Source: Candidatus Zixiibacteriota bacterium (GTDB lineage: Bacteria > Zixibacteria > MSB-5A5 > WJJR01). Taken from it: 14,919 bases of DNA. Below, piece by piece: positions 1 through 10,322 of this stretch (its first letter is position 1; the number at the start of each line of letters is the position of its first letter). The DNA lies in NCBI GenBank assembly GCA_014729565.1, contig WJJR01000390.1, positions 1 to 14,919 on the forward strand, read 5' to 3'. Below the pieces are notes generated by a model, which worked only from the letters and a program-made list of their open reading frames with translations, was not told the origin of the DNA and made no database searches. The translations under genes were made by a program, and so were the position numbers.

Positions 1-1661
<1,661 letters not shown>

Positions 1662-1695
1662 GGTTCGACAACCCATGAATATGTCAGACCAAGGA

Positions 1696-1708
1696 TACCG
1701 GCGCGGTA
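1696..1708 (+). other. Small stem-loop in the rpoB-rpoC gap
   Basis: TACCG (1696-1700) and CGGTA (1704-1708) form a 5-bp stem with a GCG loop. It lies about 22 nt upstream of the rpoC Shine-Dalgarno sequence and has no T-tract, so it is not a terminator. It may be an RNA-processing or spacer element, or chance. Confidence 0.3.
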
Positions 1709-1730
1709 CGGGACAGACACCCTGAGGCAG

Positions 1731-1735
1731 GGAGG
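1731..1735 (+). promoter_or_regulatory. Shine-Dalgarno site fixing the GTG start of rpoC
   Basis: GGAGG lies 5 nt upstream of GTG 1741. The following protein reads as the standard beta' N-terminus, so this site decides the non-ATG start. Confidence 0.8.
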
Positions 1736-1740
1736 AACTA

Positions 1741-4700
1741 GTGGCTTTTCCAGCTCGCAATCAAAAACGGCCTTCCGACTTTTCGGCCATTCGCATTCAG
1801 TTGGCCTCACCGGATACGATCCGTTCGTGGTCGTACGGCGAAGTGACGAAGCCGGAAACGATCAACTATCGATCGTTCAAACCCGAGCGCGATGGTCTGT
1901 TCTGCGAACGCATTTTCGGGCCCGTTAAGGACTGGGAATGCAATTGCGGAAAGTACAAGCGCATTCGTTTCCGCGGTATCGTCTGCGATCGTTGCGGTGT
2001 CGAGGTGACCCAGTCGAAGGTGCGCCGCGAGCGTATGGGGCACATCGAACTGGCCGTGCCCGTGACGCACATCTGGTTCGTCAAGTCGTCGCCGTCGCGT
2101 ATCGGTTACCTGCTCGATATGTCGATCCGCGATCTCGAACGCGTGATCTATTACGAGCGGTACGTGATGATCGATCCGGGCGAGACCGAATACAAGGAAG
2201 CCGATCTCCTGGAAGAAGAAGAGTATATCGACCTTGTGGAACAGGGGAAAGAGTTCCGCGCCGGGATGGGGGCGCCCGCGATTGCCGAGATCCTCAATCA
2301 CATCGACATCGAGGAGTTGTCGCTGTCGTTGCGTGCGCAGGTGAAAGTCGAGACCTCCGCCCAGCGCAAGCAGGACAGCCTCAAACGTCTGCGTGTAATC
2401 GAGTCGTTCCGCCAGTCGCCGAACAGCCCGGAATGGATGATTATGAAGGTCCTTCCGGTGATCCCGCCCGACCTGCGCCCGCTGGTGCCCTTGGAAGGCG
2501 GACGGTTCGCCACGTCTGATTTGAACGACCTGTACCGTCGCGTGATCAACCGCAACAACCGTCTGAAAAAGCTGATCGATATCAAGGCGCCCGACGTCAT
2601 TTTGCGCAATGAGAAGCGCATGTTGCAGGAGGCGGTCGACGCTCTCCTCGATAACGGTCGCCGCACACAGGCGGTCCGTGGCGATTCGCGCCGTCCGCTG
2701 AAGTCCCTGTCCGACTTGCTCAAGGGCAAGCAGGGACGCTTCCGGCAGAACCTGCTCGGCAAGCGTGTCGACTATTCCGGCCGGTCCGTGATCGTCGTCG
2801 GCCCCGAGTTGAAATTGCATCAATGCGGTCTGCCGAAGAATATGGCGCTCGAACTCTTCAAGCCGTTCATCATCATGAAGCTCGAAGAGAAGGGGTATGT
2901 CCAGACCGTCAAGTCGGCGAAACGTCTCGTCGAGCGTGAGCGACCCGAAGTCTGGGACATCCTCGAAGAGATCATTAATGAGCATCCGGTGATGCTCAAC
3001 CGCGCGCCGACACTGCACCGTCTGGGCATCCAGGCGTTCTATCCGGTGCTCGTGGAAGGTAAGGCGATTCGTCTGCATCCCCTCGTGTGTGCGGCGTTCA
3101 ACGCCGACTTCGATGGCGACCAGATGGCCGTGCACGTGCCGCTGTCGTTTGAGGCGCAACTTGAGGCGCGGCTGTTGATGTTCTCGACGAACAATATTCT
3201 GTCGCCGTCATCCGGCCGTCCGATTGCCACACCATCGCAGGATATCGTATTGGGGTGTTACTACCTGACGAAAGACCGTACCGGCGCCAAGGGTGAAGGG
3301 ATGCGGTTCACCTCGACCGACGAAGCGCTCATGGCCGAGAACTTCGGTGAGATCGATATGCACGCGCTGATCAAGATTCGCATCGGCGATGAGTTGGTCG
3401 AAACGACCTGCGGCCGCGTAATCTTCAACGAAATCCTGCCACCTGAGGTCGAGTTCTTCAACGAAATCGCTTCCAAGGGCAAATTGGAAGGATTGGTGTT
3501 GAAGACATTCCGCGCCGTCGGTCCGCACCGTGCCGCGGAGTTCCTCGATAAGTTGAAGAATCTCGGATTCCTCTACGCGACGCGTGCCGGCGCCACCGTC
3601 GGAATCGACGATATGCTCATTCCGCCGGAGAAACAGCAGTTGATCGAGGCCACGCAAAAAGAAGTGGCGCGGGTGCAGAAACAATATGAACGCGGTGTGA
3701 TCACCAACGGTGAGCGCTACAACAAGGTCATCGACCTGTGGACACACACCACGAGCGAAATTTCCGAAGTGTTGTTCCAGCGTCTGCGCGATGACAAGCA
3801 GGGCTTCAATCCGGTTTATATGATGGCCGACTCCGGCGCGCGAGGTTCGAAAGAGCAGATTCGCCAGTTGGCCGGGATGCGTGGCTTGATGGCCAAGCCG
3901 CAGAAAAAGATCACCGGTCAGATCGGTGAAATCATCGAGTCGCCGATTCTCTCGAACTTCCGTGAGGGACTCTCGGTGATGGAGTACTTTATCTCGACAC
4001 ACGGCGCTCGCAAAGGTCTCGCCGACACGGCGCTCAAGACGGCCGATGCCGGTTACCTGACGCGACGTCTCGTCGACGTGGCGCAGGACGTGATCATCAA
4101 CGAGTTCGACTGCGGCACCATTTTGGGATTGAATACCTCGGCACTGAAAGAAGGTGAAGAGGTCATCGAATCGCTCTCCGACCGTATTCTGGGTCGTGTC
4201 TCTCTTGAAGATGTGGTTGATCCGATCTCCGGGGACACAATGGTTGAAGCCGGTGAGCAAATCAGCGAAGCCCAGGCCGTGACGATCGAAGATGCCGGCA
4301 TTGATTTGGTGCGAATCCGCTCGGTATTGACCTGTGAATCGCGCCAGGGTGTCTGTGCGAAGTGTTATGGACGTAACCTTGCCACCATGGACATGGTCGA
4401 ATTGGGTGAGTCGGTGGGCGTCATCGCCGCCCAGTCGATCGGCGAGCCGGGCACGCAGTTGACACTGCGTACGTTCCATATCGGTGGTACGGCGGCGCGC
4501 ATCGCCGAACAGTCACAGGTGCTCTCCAAGTCGGCCGGTACGGTCGTCTTCAAAGGTGTGAAATCGGTTGTGGGCCCGACGGGCAATCTCGTCGTGACCA
4601 ATCGCGACGGTGAGTTGCAGATCGTCGATGATCAAAAGCGTGTTCGCGCACGATTCAATGTGCCGTACGCCTCAGAGATGATGGTCAAAGAGGGAGACAA

Positions 4701-5832
4701 GGTCGAACGGAACAACGTGCTGTTCGAGTGGGATCCGTACACGGCGACCATTCTCTCCGAAAAGCCGGGTGTGGTGCATTTCGAAGATATCATCGACGGC
4801 GTTACGCTGCGCGAGGAACTCGACGAGACGACGGGTCTGCGCCAGCGTGTGATTGTCGAGCCGCGGGAACGGCGTGATCGGACACCGCTGCCGCACCTGA
4901 AGATTTACGAAGCCAAGAACCGCAACAAGCTGGCCGCGTCGATTTCCATTCCGACCGGTGCGCACCTGGCGGTTCATGATGGTGAGACCGTTCAGGCGGG
5001 TTCGGTGCTCGTGAAGATTCCGCGCGAGATTTCCAAGACGCGCGACATCACGGGTGGTCTGCCGCGTGTGGCCGAGCTGTTCGAAGCCCGCAAGCCGCGC
5101 GACCCGGCGGTGGTGACGGAAATCGACGGGATTACCGAATTCGGCAAGATCGTGCGCGGCAACCAGCAGGTCATCGTGCACGGTGAAAACGAAGAGTCGA
5201 AGGAGTATTTGATTCCGCACGGTAAGCACATGATGGTGCACAACGGCGACCGTGTGCGCGCCGGCGACCGCCTCTGCGAAGGCGCCGTCGATCCCCACGA
5301 CATTCTGCGCATTAAAGGCGCCAACGCCGTGCAGGAATACCTGGTGAACGAAATCCAGGAGGTGTACCGCCTCCAGGGTGTGAAGATCAACGATAAGCAC
5401 ATCGAGACCATCGTACGCCAAATGCTCCAGAAGGTGCGTGTGGACACGGTGGGCGACACGAACTTCCTCGAAGGCGAGGTGGTCGACAAGAACACCTTCC
5501 GCGACGAGAACGAATCGGTGCTGATGGAGGGCGGCGCGCCGGCGACATTCCAGCCGTTGCTGCTCGGTATCACCAAGGCATCGCTGACCACCGAATCGTT
5601 CTTCTCGGCGGCATCGTTCCAGGAGACCACCAAGGTGCTGACCGAGGCGGCCGTCTCAGGCAAGATCGACAACCTGAAGGGCCTGAAGGAAAACGTGATT
5701 ATTGGACACCTGATTCCAGCCGGGACGGGTCTCGAGGGGTACCGTTCGATCGAGATTCCGGCAGAGGAAATGCCGGCCGAGGAGATTCAGGAAGAGGAGC
5801 CCGAAATCGGGATCTTCCAGGAGAACGTCTAA
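1741..5832 (+). CDS. rpoC: RNA polymerase beta' subunit
   Basis: The beta' subunit carries the catalytic Mg2+ site of RNA polymerase. The 1363-residue product has the N-terminal zinc ribbon (C67, C69, C82, C85), the catalytic NADFDGD at 454-460 (D456, D458, D460), the bridge helix around 740-775 (from FREGLSVMEYF), and the second zinc site C791, C865, C872, C875, whose spacing matches E. coli exactly. The trigger-loop helix reads QLTLRTFHIGG, with His at 913 (E. coli H936) and Leu at 909 where E. coli has M932. About 184 residues separate this helix from the return strand near 1101, which is the size and place of an SI3 insertion made of sandwich-barrel hybrid repeats. The C-terminus is strongly acidic. 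The GTG start is supported by GGAGG at 5-nt spacing. It most likely shares a transcript with rpoB. Confidence 0.99.
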   Translation: MAFPARNQKRPSDFSAIRIQLASPDTIRSWSYGEVTKPETINYRSFKPERDGLFCERIFGPVKDWECNCGKYKRIRFRGIVCDRCGVEVTQSKVRRERMGHIELAVPVTHIWFVKSSPSRIGYLLDMSIRDLERVIYYERYVMIDPGETEYKEADLLEEEEYIDLVEQGKEFRAGMGAPAIAEILNHIDIEELSLSLRAQVKVETSAQRKQDSLKRLRVIESFRQSPNSPEWMIMKVLPVIPPDLRPLVPLEGGRFATSDLNDLYRRVINRNNRLKKLIDIKAPDVILRNEKRMLQEAVDALLDNGRRTQAVRGDSRRPLKSLSDLLKGKQGRFRQNLLGKRVDYSGRSVIVVGPELKLHQCGLPKNMALELFKPFIIMKLEEKGYVQTVKSAKRLVERERPEVWDILEEIINEHPVMLNRAPTLHRLGIQAFYPVLVEGKAIRLHPLVCAAFNADFDGDQMAVHVPLSFEAQLEARLLMFSTNNILSPSSGRPIATPSQDIVLGCYYLTKDRTGAKGEGMRFTSTDEALMAENFGEIDMHALIKIRIGDELVETTCGRVIFNEILPPEVEFFNEIASKGKLEGLVLKTFRAVGPHRAAEFLDKLKNLGFLYATRAGATVGIDDMLIPPEKQQLIEATQKEVARVQKQYERGVITNGERYNKVIDLWTHTTSEISEVLFQRLRDDKQGFNPVYMMADSGARGSKEQIRQLAGMRGLMAKPQKKITGQIGEIIESPILSNFREGLSVMEYFISTHGARKGLADTALKTADAGYLTRRLVDVAQDVIINEFDCGTILGLNTSALKEGEEVIESLSDRILGRVSLEDVVDPISGDTMVEAGEQISEAQAVTIEDAGIDLVRIRSVLTCESRQGVCAKCYGRNLATMDMVELGESVGVIAAQSIGEPGTQLTLRTFHIGGTAARIAEQSQVLSKSAGTVVFKGVKSVVGPTGNLVVTNRDGELQIVDDQKRVRARFNVPYASEMMVKEGDKVERNNVLFEWDPYTATILSEKPGVVHFEDIIDGVTLREELDETTGLRQRVIVEPRERRDRTPLPHLKIYEAKNRNKLAASISIPTGAHLAVHDGETVQAGSVLVKIPREISKTRDITGGLPRVAELFEARKPRDPAVVTEIDGITEFGKIVRGNQQVIVHGENEESKEYLIPHGKHMMVHNGDRVRAGDRLCEGAVDPHDILRIKGANAVQEYLVNEIQEVYRLQGVKINDKHIETIVRQMLQKVRVDTVGDTNFLEGEVVDKNTFRDENESVLMEGGAPATFQPLLLGITKASLTTESFFSAASFQETTKVLTEAAVSGKIDNLKGLKENVIIGHLIPAGTGLEGYRSIEIPAEEMPAEEIQEEEPEIGIFQENV

Positions 5833-5850
5833 CCGTGGCCGGTGGGGCCC

Positions 5851-5875
5851 CGTGAGGGACTTGATTTTCCTCACG
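5851..5875 (+). other. Hairpin in the rpoC-rpsL gap
   Basis: CGTGAGG (5851-5857) pairs with CCTCACG (5869-5875). A G-U and an A-U pair extend the stem to 9 bp around a 7-nt loop. No T-run follows, so I do not call an intrinsic terminator. It could be a 3' end stabiliser for the rpoBC transcript or a cleavage site. It overlaps the possible -35 element described separately. Confidence 0.45.
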
Positions 5876-5887
5876 CCGCCATATAAA
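5861..5887 (+). promoter_or_regulatory. Possible promoter for rpsL-rpsG
   Basis: TTGATT (5861-5866) and TATAAA (5882-5887) resemble sigma70 -35 and -10 boxes, but the spacer is only 15 nt. A start near 5894 would give a leader of about 45 nt. This is weak evidence; the str genes may instead be read from the rpoBC transcript. Confidence 0.25.
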
Positions 5888-5938
5888 CTTGGCCACTTCT
5901 GATGGATGTATCAGTCAGTCATGTGAAGCGAGGTATCG

Positions 5939-6316
5939 TTGCCGACAATCAATCAGCTCATACGTAAGGGGCGCAAGCGGATCCTGGCAAAGTCCGGCAC
6001 GCCCGCTCTAAAGGGGTCGCCGCAGAAACGGGGGGTCTGCACCCGCGTGTACACCTCCACGCCGAAGAAGCCCAATTCGGCCCTTCGGAAGGTTGCCCGT
6101 GTCCGCCTCACCAACCGGATGGACGTTACCGCGTATATCCCCGGTGAAGGCCACAACCTGCAGGAGCACTCCATCGTGCTCATTCGCGGTGGCCGAGTGA
6201 AAGATTTGCCGGGAGTCCGGTATCACATCGTGCGCGGGTCGCTGGACACCGCAGGCGTCTCGGACCGTCGGCAATCCCGATCCAAGTATGGCACCAAGCG
6301 GCCGAAGACCGCTTAG
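5939..6316 (+). CDS. rpsL: 30S ribosomal protein S12 (uS12)
   Basis: uS12 sits at the decoding centre of the 30S subunit, where it monitors codon-anticodon pairing and is the classical streptomycin-resistance locus. The 125-residue product begins MPTINQLIRKGRK and contains TPKKPNSALRK and GGRVKDLPG. The lysines mutated in streptomycin-resistant strains are the wild-type K43 and K88 (initiator Met counted), so no such resistance mutation is apparent. D89 is the family's RimO methylthiolation site. The start is TTG, fixed by the conserved N-terminus and by GCGAGG at about 5929; there is no in-frame ATG nearby. It follows rpoC by 106 nt and precedes rpsG by 57 nt, the usual str order. Confidence 0.98.
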   Translation: MPTINQLIRKGRKRILAKSGTPALKGSPQKRGVCTRVYTSTPKKPNSALRKVARVRLTNRMDVTAYIPGEGHNLQEHSIVLIRGGRVKDLPGVRYHIVRGSLDTAGVSDRRQSRSKYGTKRPKTA

Positions 6317-6323
6317 TACTGAC

Positions 6324-6347
6324 CGGCGCTCTTAACACGAAGCGTCG
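6324..6347 (+). other. Stem-loop in the rpsL-rpsG gap
   Basis: CGGCGCT (6324-6330) pairs with AGCGTCG (6341-6347), giving 7 bp including one G-U pair, with a 10-nt loop. It lies 17 nt before the rpsG Shine-Dalgarno site. In E. coli, S7 represses its own operon by binding the rpsL-rpsG intercistronic RNA; the position here is equivalent, but I do not recognise the E. coli structure. Confidence 0.35.
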
Positions 6348-6373
6348 ACGGACGATATAGAGTAGGAGGGCGG

Positions 6374-6844
6374 ATGCCCAGGCGGAAATCGATAGCCAAA
6401 CGGGAAGTTCTTCCCGATCCGAAGTACAACGAAGTCGTGGTCACCCAGTTCATCAACGGACTGATGGCCCGTGGGAAGAAATCCGTGGCCGAGCACATCC
6501 TGTACGATGCGCTCGATATCCTCGAGAAGGACACGCAGCGTCCGGGACTCGAGACATTTAAGAAGGCGTTGGATAATGTGCGTCCGATTCTCGAAGTGAA
6601 ATCGCGTCGCGTCGGTGGCGCCACCTATCAGGTGCCGGTGGAAGTCCGCCATGATCGCCGGACGGCATTGGCGATTCGCTGGCTCATCTCCTACGCCCGA
6701 GCGCGCAAAGAACATTCCATGGCCGAGAAACTGGCGGCGGAACTGAACGCGGCTTCCAAAAAGGAAGGCTCCTCAGTCAAGAAGCGGGAGGACACGCATC
6801 GGATGGCCGAAGCCAACAAGGCCTTCGCCCACTTCCGGTGGTAA
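6374..6844 (+). CDS. rpsG: 30S ribosomal protein S7 (uS7)
   Basis: uS7 is the primary binder that nucleates assembly of the 30S head and lines the E site. The 156-residue product matches the usual bacterial length. It begins MPRRKSIAKREVLPDPKY, has the central SRRVGGATYQVPVEV, and ends KKREDTHRMAEANKAFAHFRW apart from one leading residue of context. ATG 6374 is preceded by AGGAGG (6364-6369) at 4-nt spacing, one of the strongest ribosome-binding sites in the window. It lies 57 nt after rpsL. The following gap before fusA is unusually long (245 nt) and structured, so expression of S7 and EF-G may be partly uncoupled here. Confidence 0.98.
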   Translation: MPRRKSIAKREVLPDPKYNEVVVTQFINGLMARGKKSVAEHILYDALDILEKDTQRPGLETFKKALDNVRPILEVKSRRVGGATYQVPVEVRHDRRTALAIRWLISYARARKEHSMAEKLAAELNAASKKEGSSVKKREDTHRMAEANKAFAHFRW

Positions 6845-6855
6845 GAGATCAGGTG

Positions 6856-6875
6856 GGCCGGATACGTCTCCGGCC
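6856..6875 (+). other. Stem-loop immediately after rpsG
   Basis: GGCCGG (6856-6861) pairs with CCGGCC (6870-6875), extended by one A-T pair around a 6-nt loop. It begins 11 nt after the rpsG stop. No T-tract follows, so it is not an intrinsic terminator. It could protect the 3' end of an rpsL-rpsG transcript. Confidence 0.45.
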
Positions 6876-6890
6876 GGAAGCGAGGACCGA

Positions 6891-6928
6891 AACATCGTTT
6901 GATCGTCCGCATGGTGCGGACAGATGTT
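6891..6928 (+). other. Composite stem-loop in the rpsG-fusA gap
   Basis: An inner 6-bp stem GTCCGC/GCGGAC (6905-6910 with 6916-6921, loop ATGGT) is enclosed by a second helix AACATC/GATGTT (6891-6896 with 6923-6928). The internal loop is asymmetric, with 8 nt on the left and 1 nt on the right. Two nested perfect helices in a short non-coding stretch suggest a structured RNA element of unknown role. Confidence 0.4.
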
Positions 6929-6955
6929 CACGCTTCAGATCGACGTCATTGTAAT
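6927..6955 (+). promoter_or_regulatory. Possible fusA promoter
   Basis: TTCACG (6927-6932) and TGTAAT (6950-6955) are separated by 17 nt. The -10 matches sigma70 in 5 of 6 positions, the -35 in only 3 of 6. Transcription from here would start near 6962 and give a leader of about 125 nt running into the terminator at the fusA start. It would overlap the composite stem-loop. Confidence 0.3.
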
Positions 6956-7030
6956 CGTCGTCTGGCGCCAACAAATCGGCATGCAAGCAGTCACTACTCG
7001 CGCCCCATAGCTGAAGGAATCCGACCCGCC

Positions 7031-7044
7031 GGAGGACGGCGGTG
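7031..7044 (+). promoter_or_regulatory. Shine-Dalgarno plus upstream in-frame GTG of fusA
   Basis: GGAGG (7031-7035) lies 6 nt upstream of GTG 7042. That codon is in frame with fusA and has no stop before GTG 7090. Translation from it would add 16 residues (MAVPRLGAQTTQRGFF) to EF-G. The signal is far better than the G-run in front of GTG 7090, but the added residues do not look like an EF-G N-terminus. Confidence 0.55.
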
Positions 7045-7050
7045 GCGGTT

Positions 7051-7089
7051 CCCCGCTTGGGCGCACAAACAACCCAGCGGGGGTTTTTT
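7051..7089 (+). terminator. Intrinsic terminator abutting the fusA start codon (candidate attenuator)
   Basis: CCCCGCTTGGG (7051-7061) pairs with CCCAGCGGGG (7073-7082), making 10 bp with T7057 bulged and an 11-nt loop (7062-7072). G7083 and six T residues (7084-7089) follow directly. This is a textbook Rho-independent terminator shape. The next base, 7090, is the first base of the family-consistent fusA GTG. Complete termination here would silence fusA, so partial or regulated readthrough is the natural reading. A ribosome initiating at GTG 7042 would cover the left arm and hinder folding. Confidence 0.7.
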
Positions 7090-9189
<2,100 letters not shown>

Positions 9190-9226
9190 CGGTCTGGCGA
9201 AAATGGAGCAACTATTGAAAAATCGC

Positions 9227-9254
9227 TTGCGGGCGAGGAGTTTGACGATATATT
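9227..9254 (+). promoter_or_regulatory. Possible S10 operon promoter
   Basis: TTGCGG (9227-9232) and TATATT (9249-9254) lie 16 nt apart. The -10 matches sigma70 in 5 of 6 positions, and an A-rich stretch (9217-9222) lies just upstream of the -35. A start near 9261 would place the terminator hairpin (9267-9297) at the very 5' end of the leader. The -35 is weak, so this is only a candidate. Confidence 0.35.
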
Positions 9255-9266
9255 GGGAACTCTTTT

Positions 9267-9303
9267 CGATTTTCGCGCCCTTAGGGGCGGGAAGTCGTTT
9301 TTT
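9267..9303 (+). terminator. Intrinsic terminator between fusA and rpsJ (candidate S10 attenuator)
   Basis: The left arm 9267-9280 pairs with 9285-9297 around a TTAG loop. This gives 13 base pairs, two of them G-U, with one bulged G (9275). Six T residues (9298-9303) follow directly. The rpsJ start is only 26 nt downstream, too little room for another promoter. It may therefore end the fusA transcript, attenuate the S10 operon, or both. In E. coli the S10 leader is controlled by L4-mediated attenuation; this hairpin is shorter and I cannot show an L4 site. Confidence 0.7.
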
Positions 9304-9329
9304 GTGTGAAAGATAAGGGGAGTTAGACC

Positions 9330-9641
9330 GTGGAGATCGGTCAGAAAATACGTATTCGACTGAAAGCTTACGACCATCGTGCGCTGGACAAGTCGACCCA
9401 GGAAATCGCTCGAACGGCTATGCGTACCGGTGCCCGTATTGTCGGGCCGATTCCCTTGCCGACCAAGCGCACCGTCTACACGGTGCTGCGGTCGCCGCAC
9501 GTGGACAAGAAGTCCCGCGAGCAGTTCGAGACGCGGATTCACAAGCGCCTGATCGATATCATGGAATCCGGGCCACAGACCGTCGACGCGCTGATGAAGC
9601 TGGAGCTTCCGGCGGGTGTGGATGTGGAGATTAAGGTTTAA
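9330..9641 (+). CDS. rpsJ: 30S ribosomal protein S10 (uS10, NusE)
   Basis: uS10 binds the 30S head and, as NusE, pairs with NusB in antitermination complexes on RNA polymerase. The 103-residue product is of normal length. It shows KIRIRLKAYDHRALDKST at about 6-23, the conserved GPIPLPTKRTVYTVLRSPHV at 39-58 and the closing IDI-LPAGVDVEIKV. The start is GTG, set by AAGGGGAG (9315-9322) at 7-nt spacing and by the conserved N-terminus. It opens the S10 cluster, and its stop is 4 nt before the rplC start, so the two are probably translationally coupled. A terminator-like hairpin ends 26 nt upstream. Confidence 0.98.
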   Translation: MEIGQKIRIRLKAYDHRALDKSTQEIARTAMRTGARIVGPIPLPTKRTVYTVLRSPHVDKKSREQFETRIHKRLIDIMESGPQTVDALMKLELPAGVDVEIKV

Positions 9642-9645
9642 TCTG

Positions 9646-10269
9646 ATGCGCCAGTTATTCGGCTATAAGAAGGGCATGACACGCCTCTTTCTCGACGACG
9701 GCACGGCGTTGGCCGTGACCGCGATCGAGGTGAAGCCCTGCACGGTCGTTCAGGTGAAGACGTCGAAGACCGACGGTTACGATGCTGTGCAGTTGGGTTT
9801 CGGCGAAAAGCGGAAGAACCTGGTCAAGAAGCCGCAGCTTGGGCATTTCGGCGACTTGGAGCCGACGCGCTTTCTGCGCGAAGTGCGACTCAACGAGCCG
9901 TCGGAGCTGAAGCAAGGTGATCAATTGACAGTCGAGATATTCAAGCCGGGCGAGCGTGTGGACGCTTCCGGTCTGAGCAAGGGGTTGGGCTTTCAGGGTG
10001 GCGTTCGCCGTCATAAGTTCGGCGGCGGCTCCAAGACGCACGGCCAGTCAGACCGCTGGCGTGCTCCCGGCTCCGTGGGACAGAGTTCGTATCCGTCGCG
10101 TGTTTTCAAGGGTCTGCGCATGGCGGGTCGGATGGGTAACGAGAAGGTGACCGTTCGCAACCTCCGCATTGTCGGTGTTCGGCCGGAAGATAACCTCCTC
10201 TTTGTCGAGGGTGCAGTGCCGGGCAAGAACAACACCGTCATTTCCATCCGAGAGTCAAACAAGAGATAA
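9646..10269 (+). CDS. rplC: 50S ribosomal protein L3 (uL3)
   Basis: uL3 is an early 23S rRNA binder whose long loop reaches the peptidyl transferase centre. The 207-residue product begins MRQLFGYKKGMTRLF. It contains the loop with GGVRRHKFGGGSKTHGQSD near 118-136 and GSVGQ at 142-146, whose Q145 matches the glutamine methylated by PrmB in E. coli (Q150). It continues with VFKGLRMAGRMGNEKVTVRN. The ATG at 9646 was chosen over an in-frame upstream codon inside rpsJ because it gives the canonical N-terminus. AAGG at 9633-9636 is a weak ribosome site 9 nt away, consistent with coupling to rpsJ. Confidence 0.98.
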   Translation: MRQLFGYKKGMTRLFLDDGTALAVTAIEVKPCTVVQVKTSKTDGYDAVQLGFGEKRKNLVKKPQLGHFGDLEPTRFLREVRLNEPSELKQGDQLTVEIFKPGERVDASGLSKGLGFQGGVRRHKFGGGSKTHGQSDRWRAPGSVGQSSYPSRVFKGLRMAGRMGNEKVTVRNLRIVGVRPEDNLLFVEGAVPGKNNTVISIRESNKR

Positions 10270-10277
10270 ATGGATGA

Positions 10278-10313
10278 ACAGGGTGCTGTCGGCTGTAACC
10301 GGCCCCCGTCTGT
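10278..10313 (+). other. Possible stem-loop in front of rplD
   Basis: ACAGGG near 10278-10283 can pair with CC..CTGT (10306-10313, two bases bulged). An inner helix GTCGG/CCGGC (10288-10292 with 10299-10303) closes a 6-nt loop. The fold is imperfect, but it fills most of the 53-nt rplC-rplD gap, and no Shine-Dalgarno sequence is visible before rplD. Confidence 0.3.
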
Positions 10314-10322
10314 GATTGTCTT

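Noticed and set aside
1938..2519. Plus-strand open frame (193 codons) inside rpoC in another frame
   Set aside because: Arg/Gly/Ala-rich translation typical of an off-frame reading of GC-rich coding DNA; the RpoC frame is continuous here.
1807..4479. Two long minus-strand open frames (450 and 423 codons) opposite rpoC
   Set aside because: These are shadows of a GC-rich gene on the other strand; the translations are rich in His, Arg and Leu and match no family I know.
5851..5875. Intrinsic terminator after rpoC
   Set aside because: The hairpin is good, but no T-tract follows (the next bases are CCGCC), so I call only a hairpin.
9190..9329. A degraded tuf gene or a tRNA between fusA and rpsJ
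   Set aside because: No EF-Tu motif remnants and no cloverleaf were seen; the stretch is explained by promoter-like and terminator sequences.
9616..9645. Upstream in-frame extension of rplC inside rpsJ
   Set aside because: It would add ten residues (MWMWRLRFNL) foreign to L3; ATG 9646 gives the canonical N-terminus.
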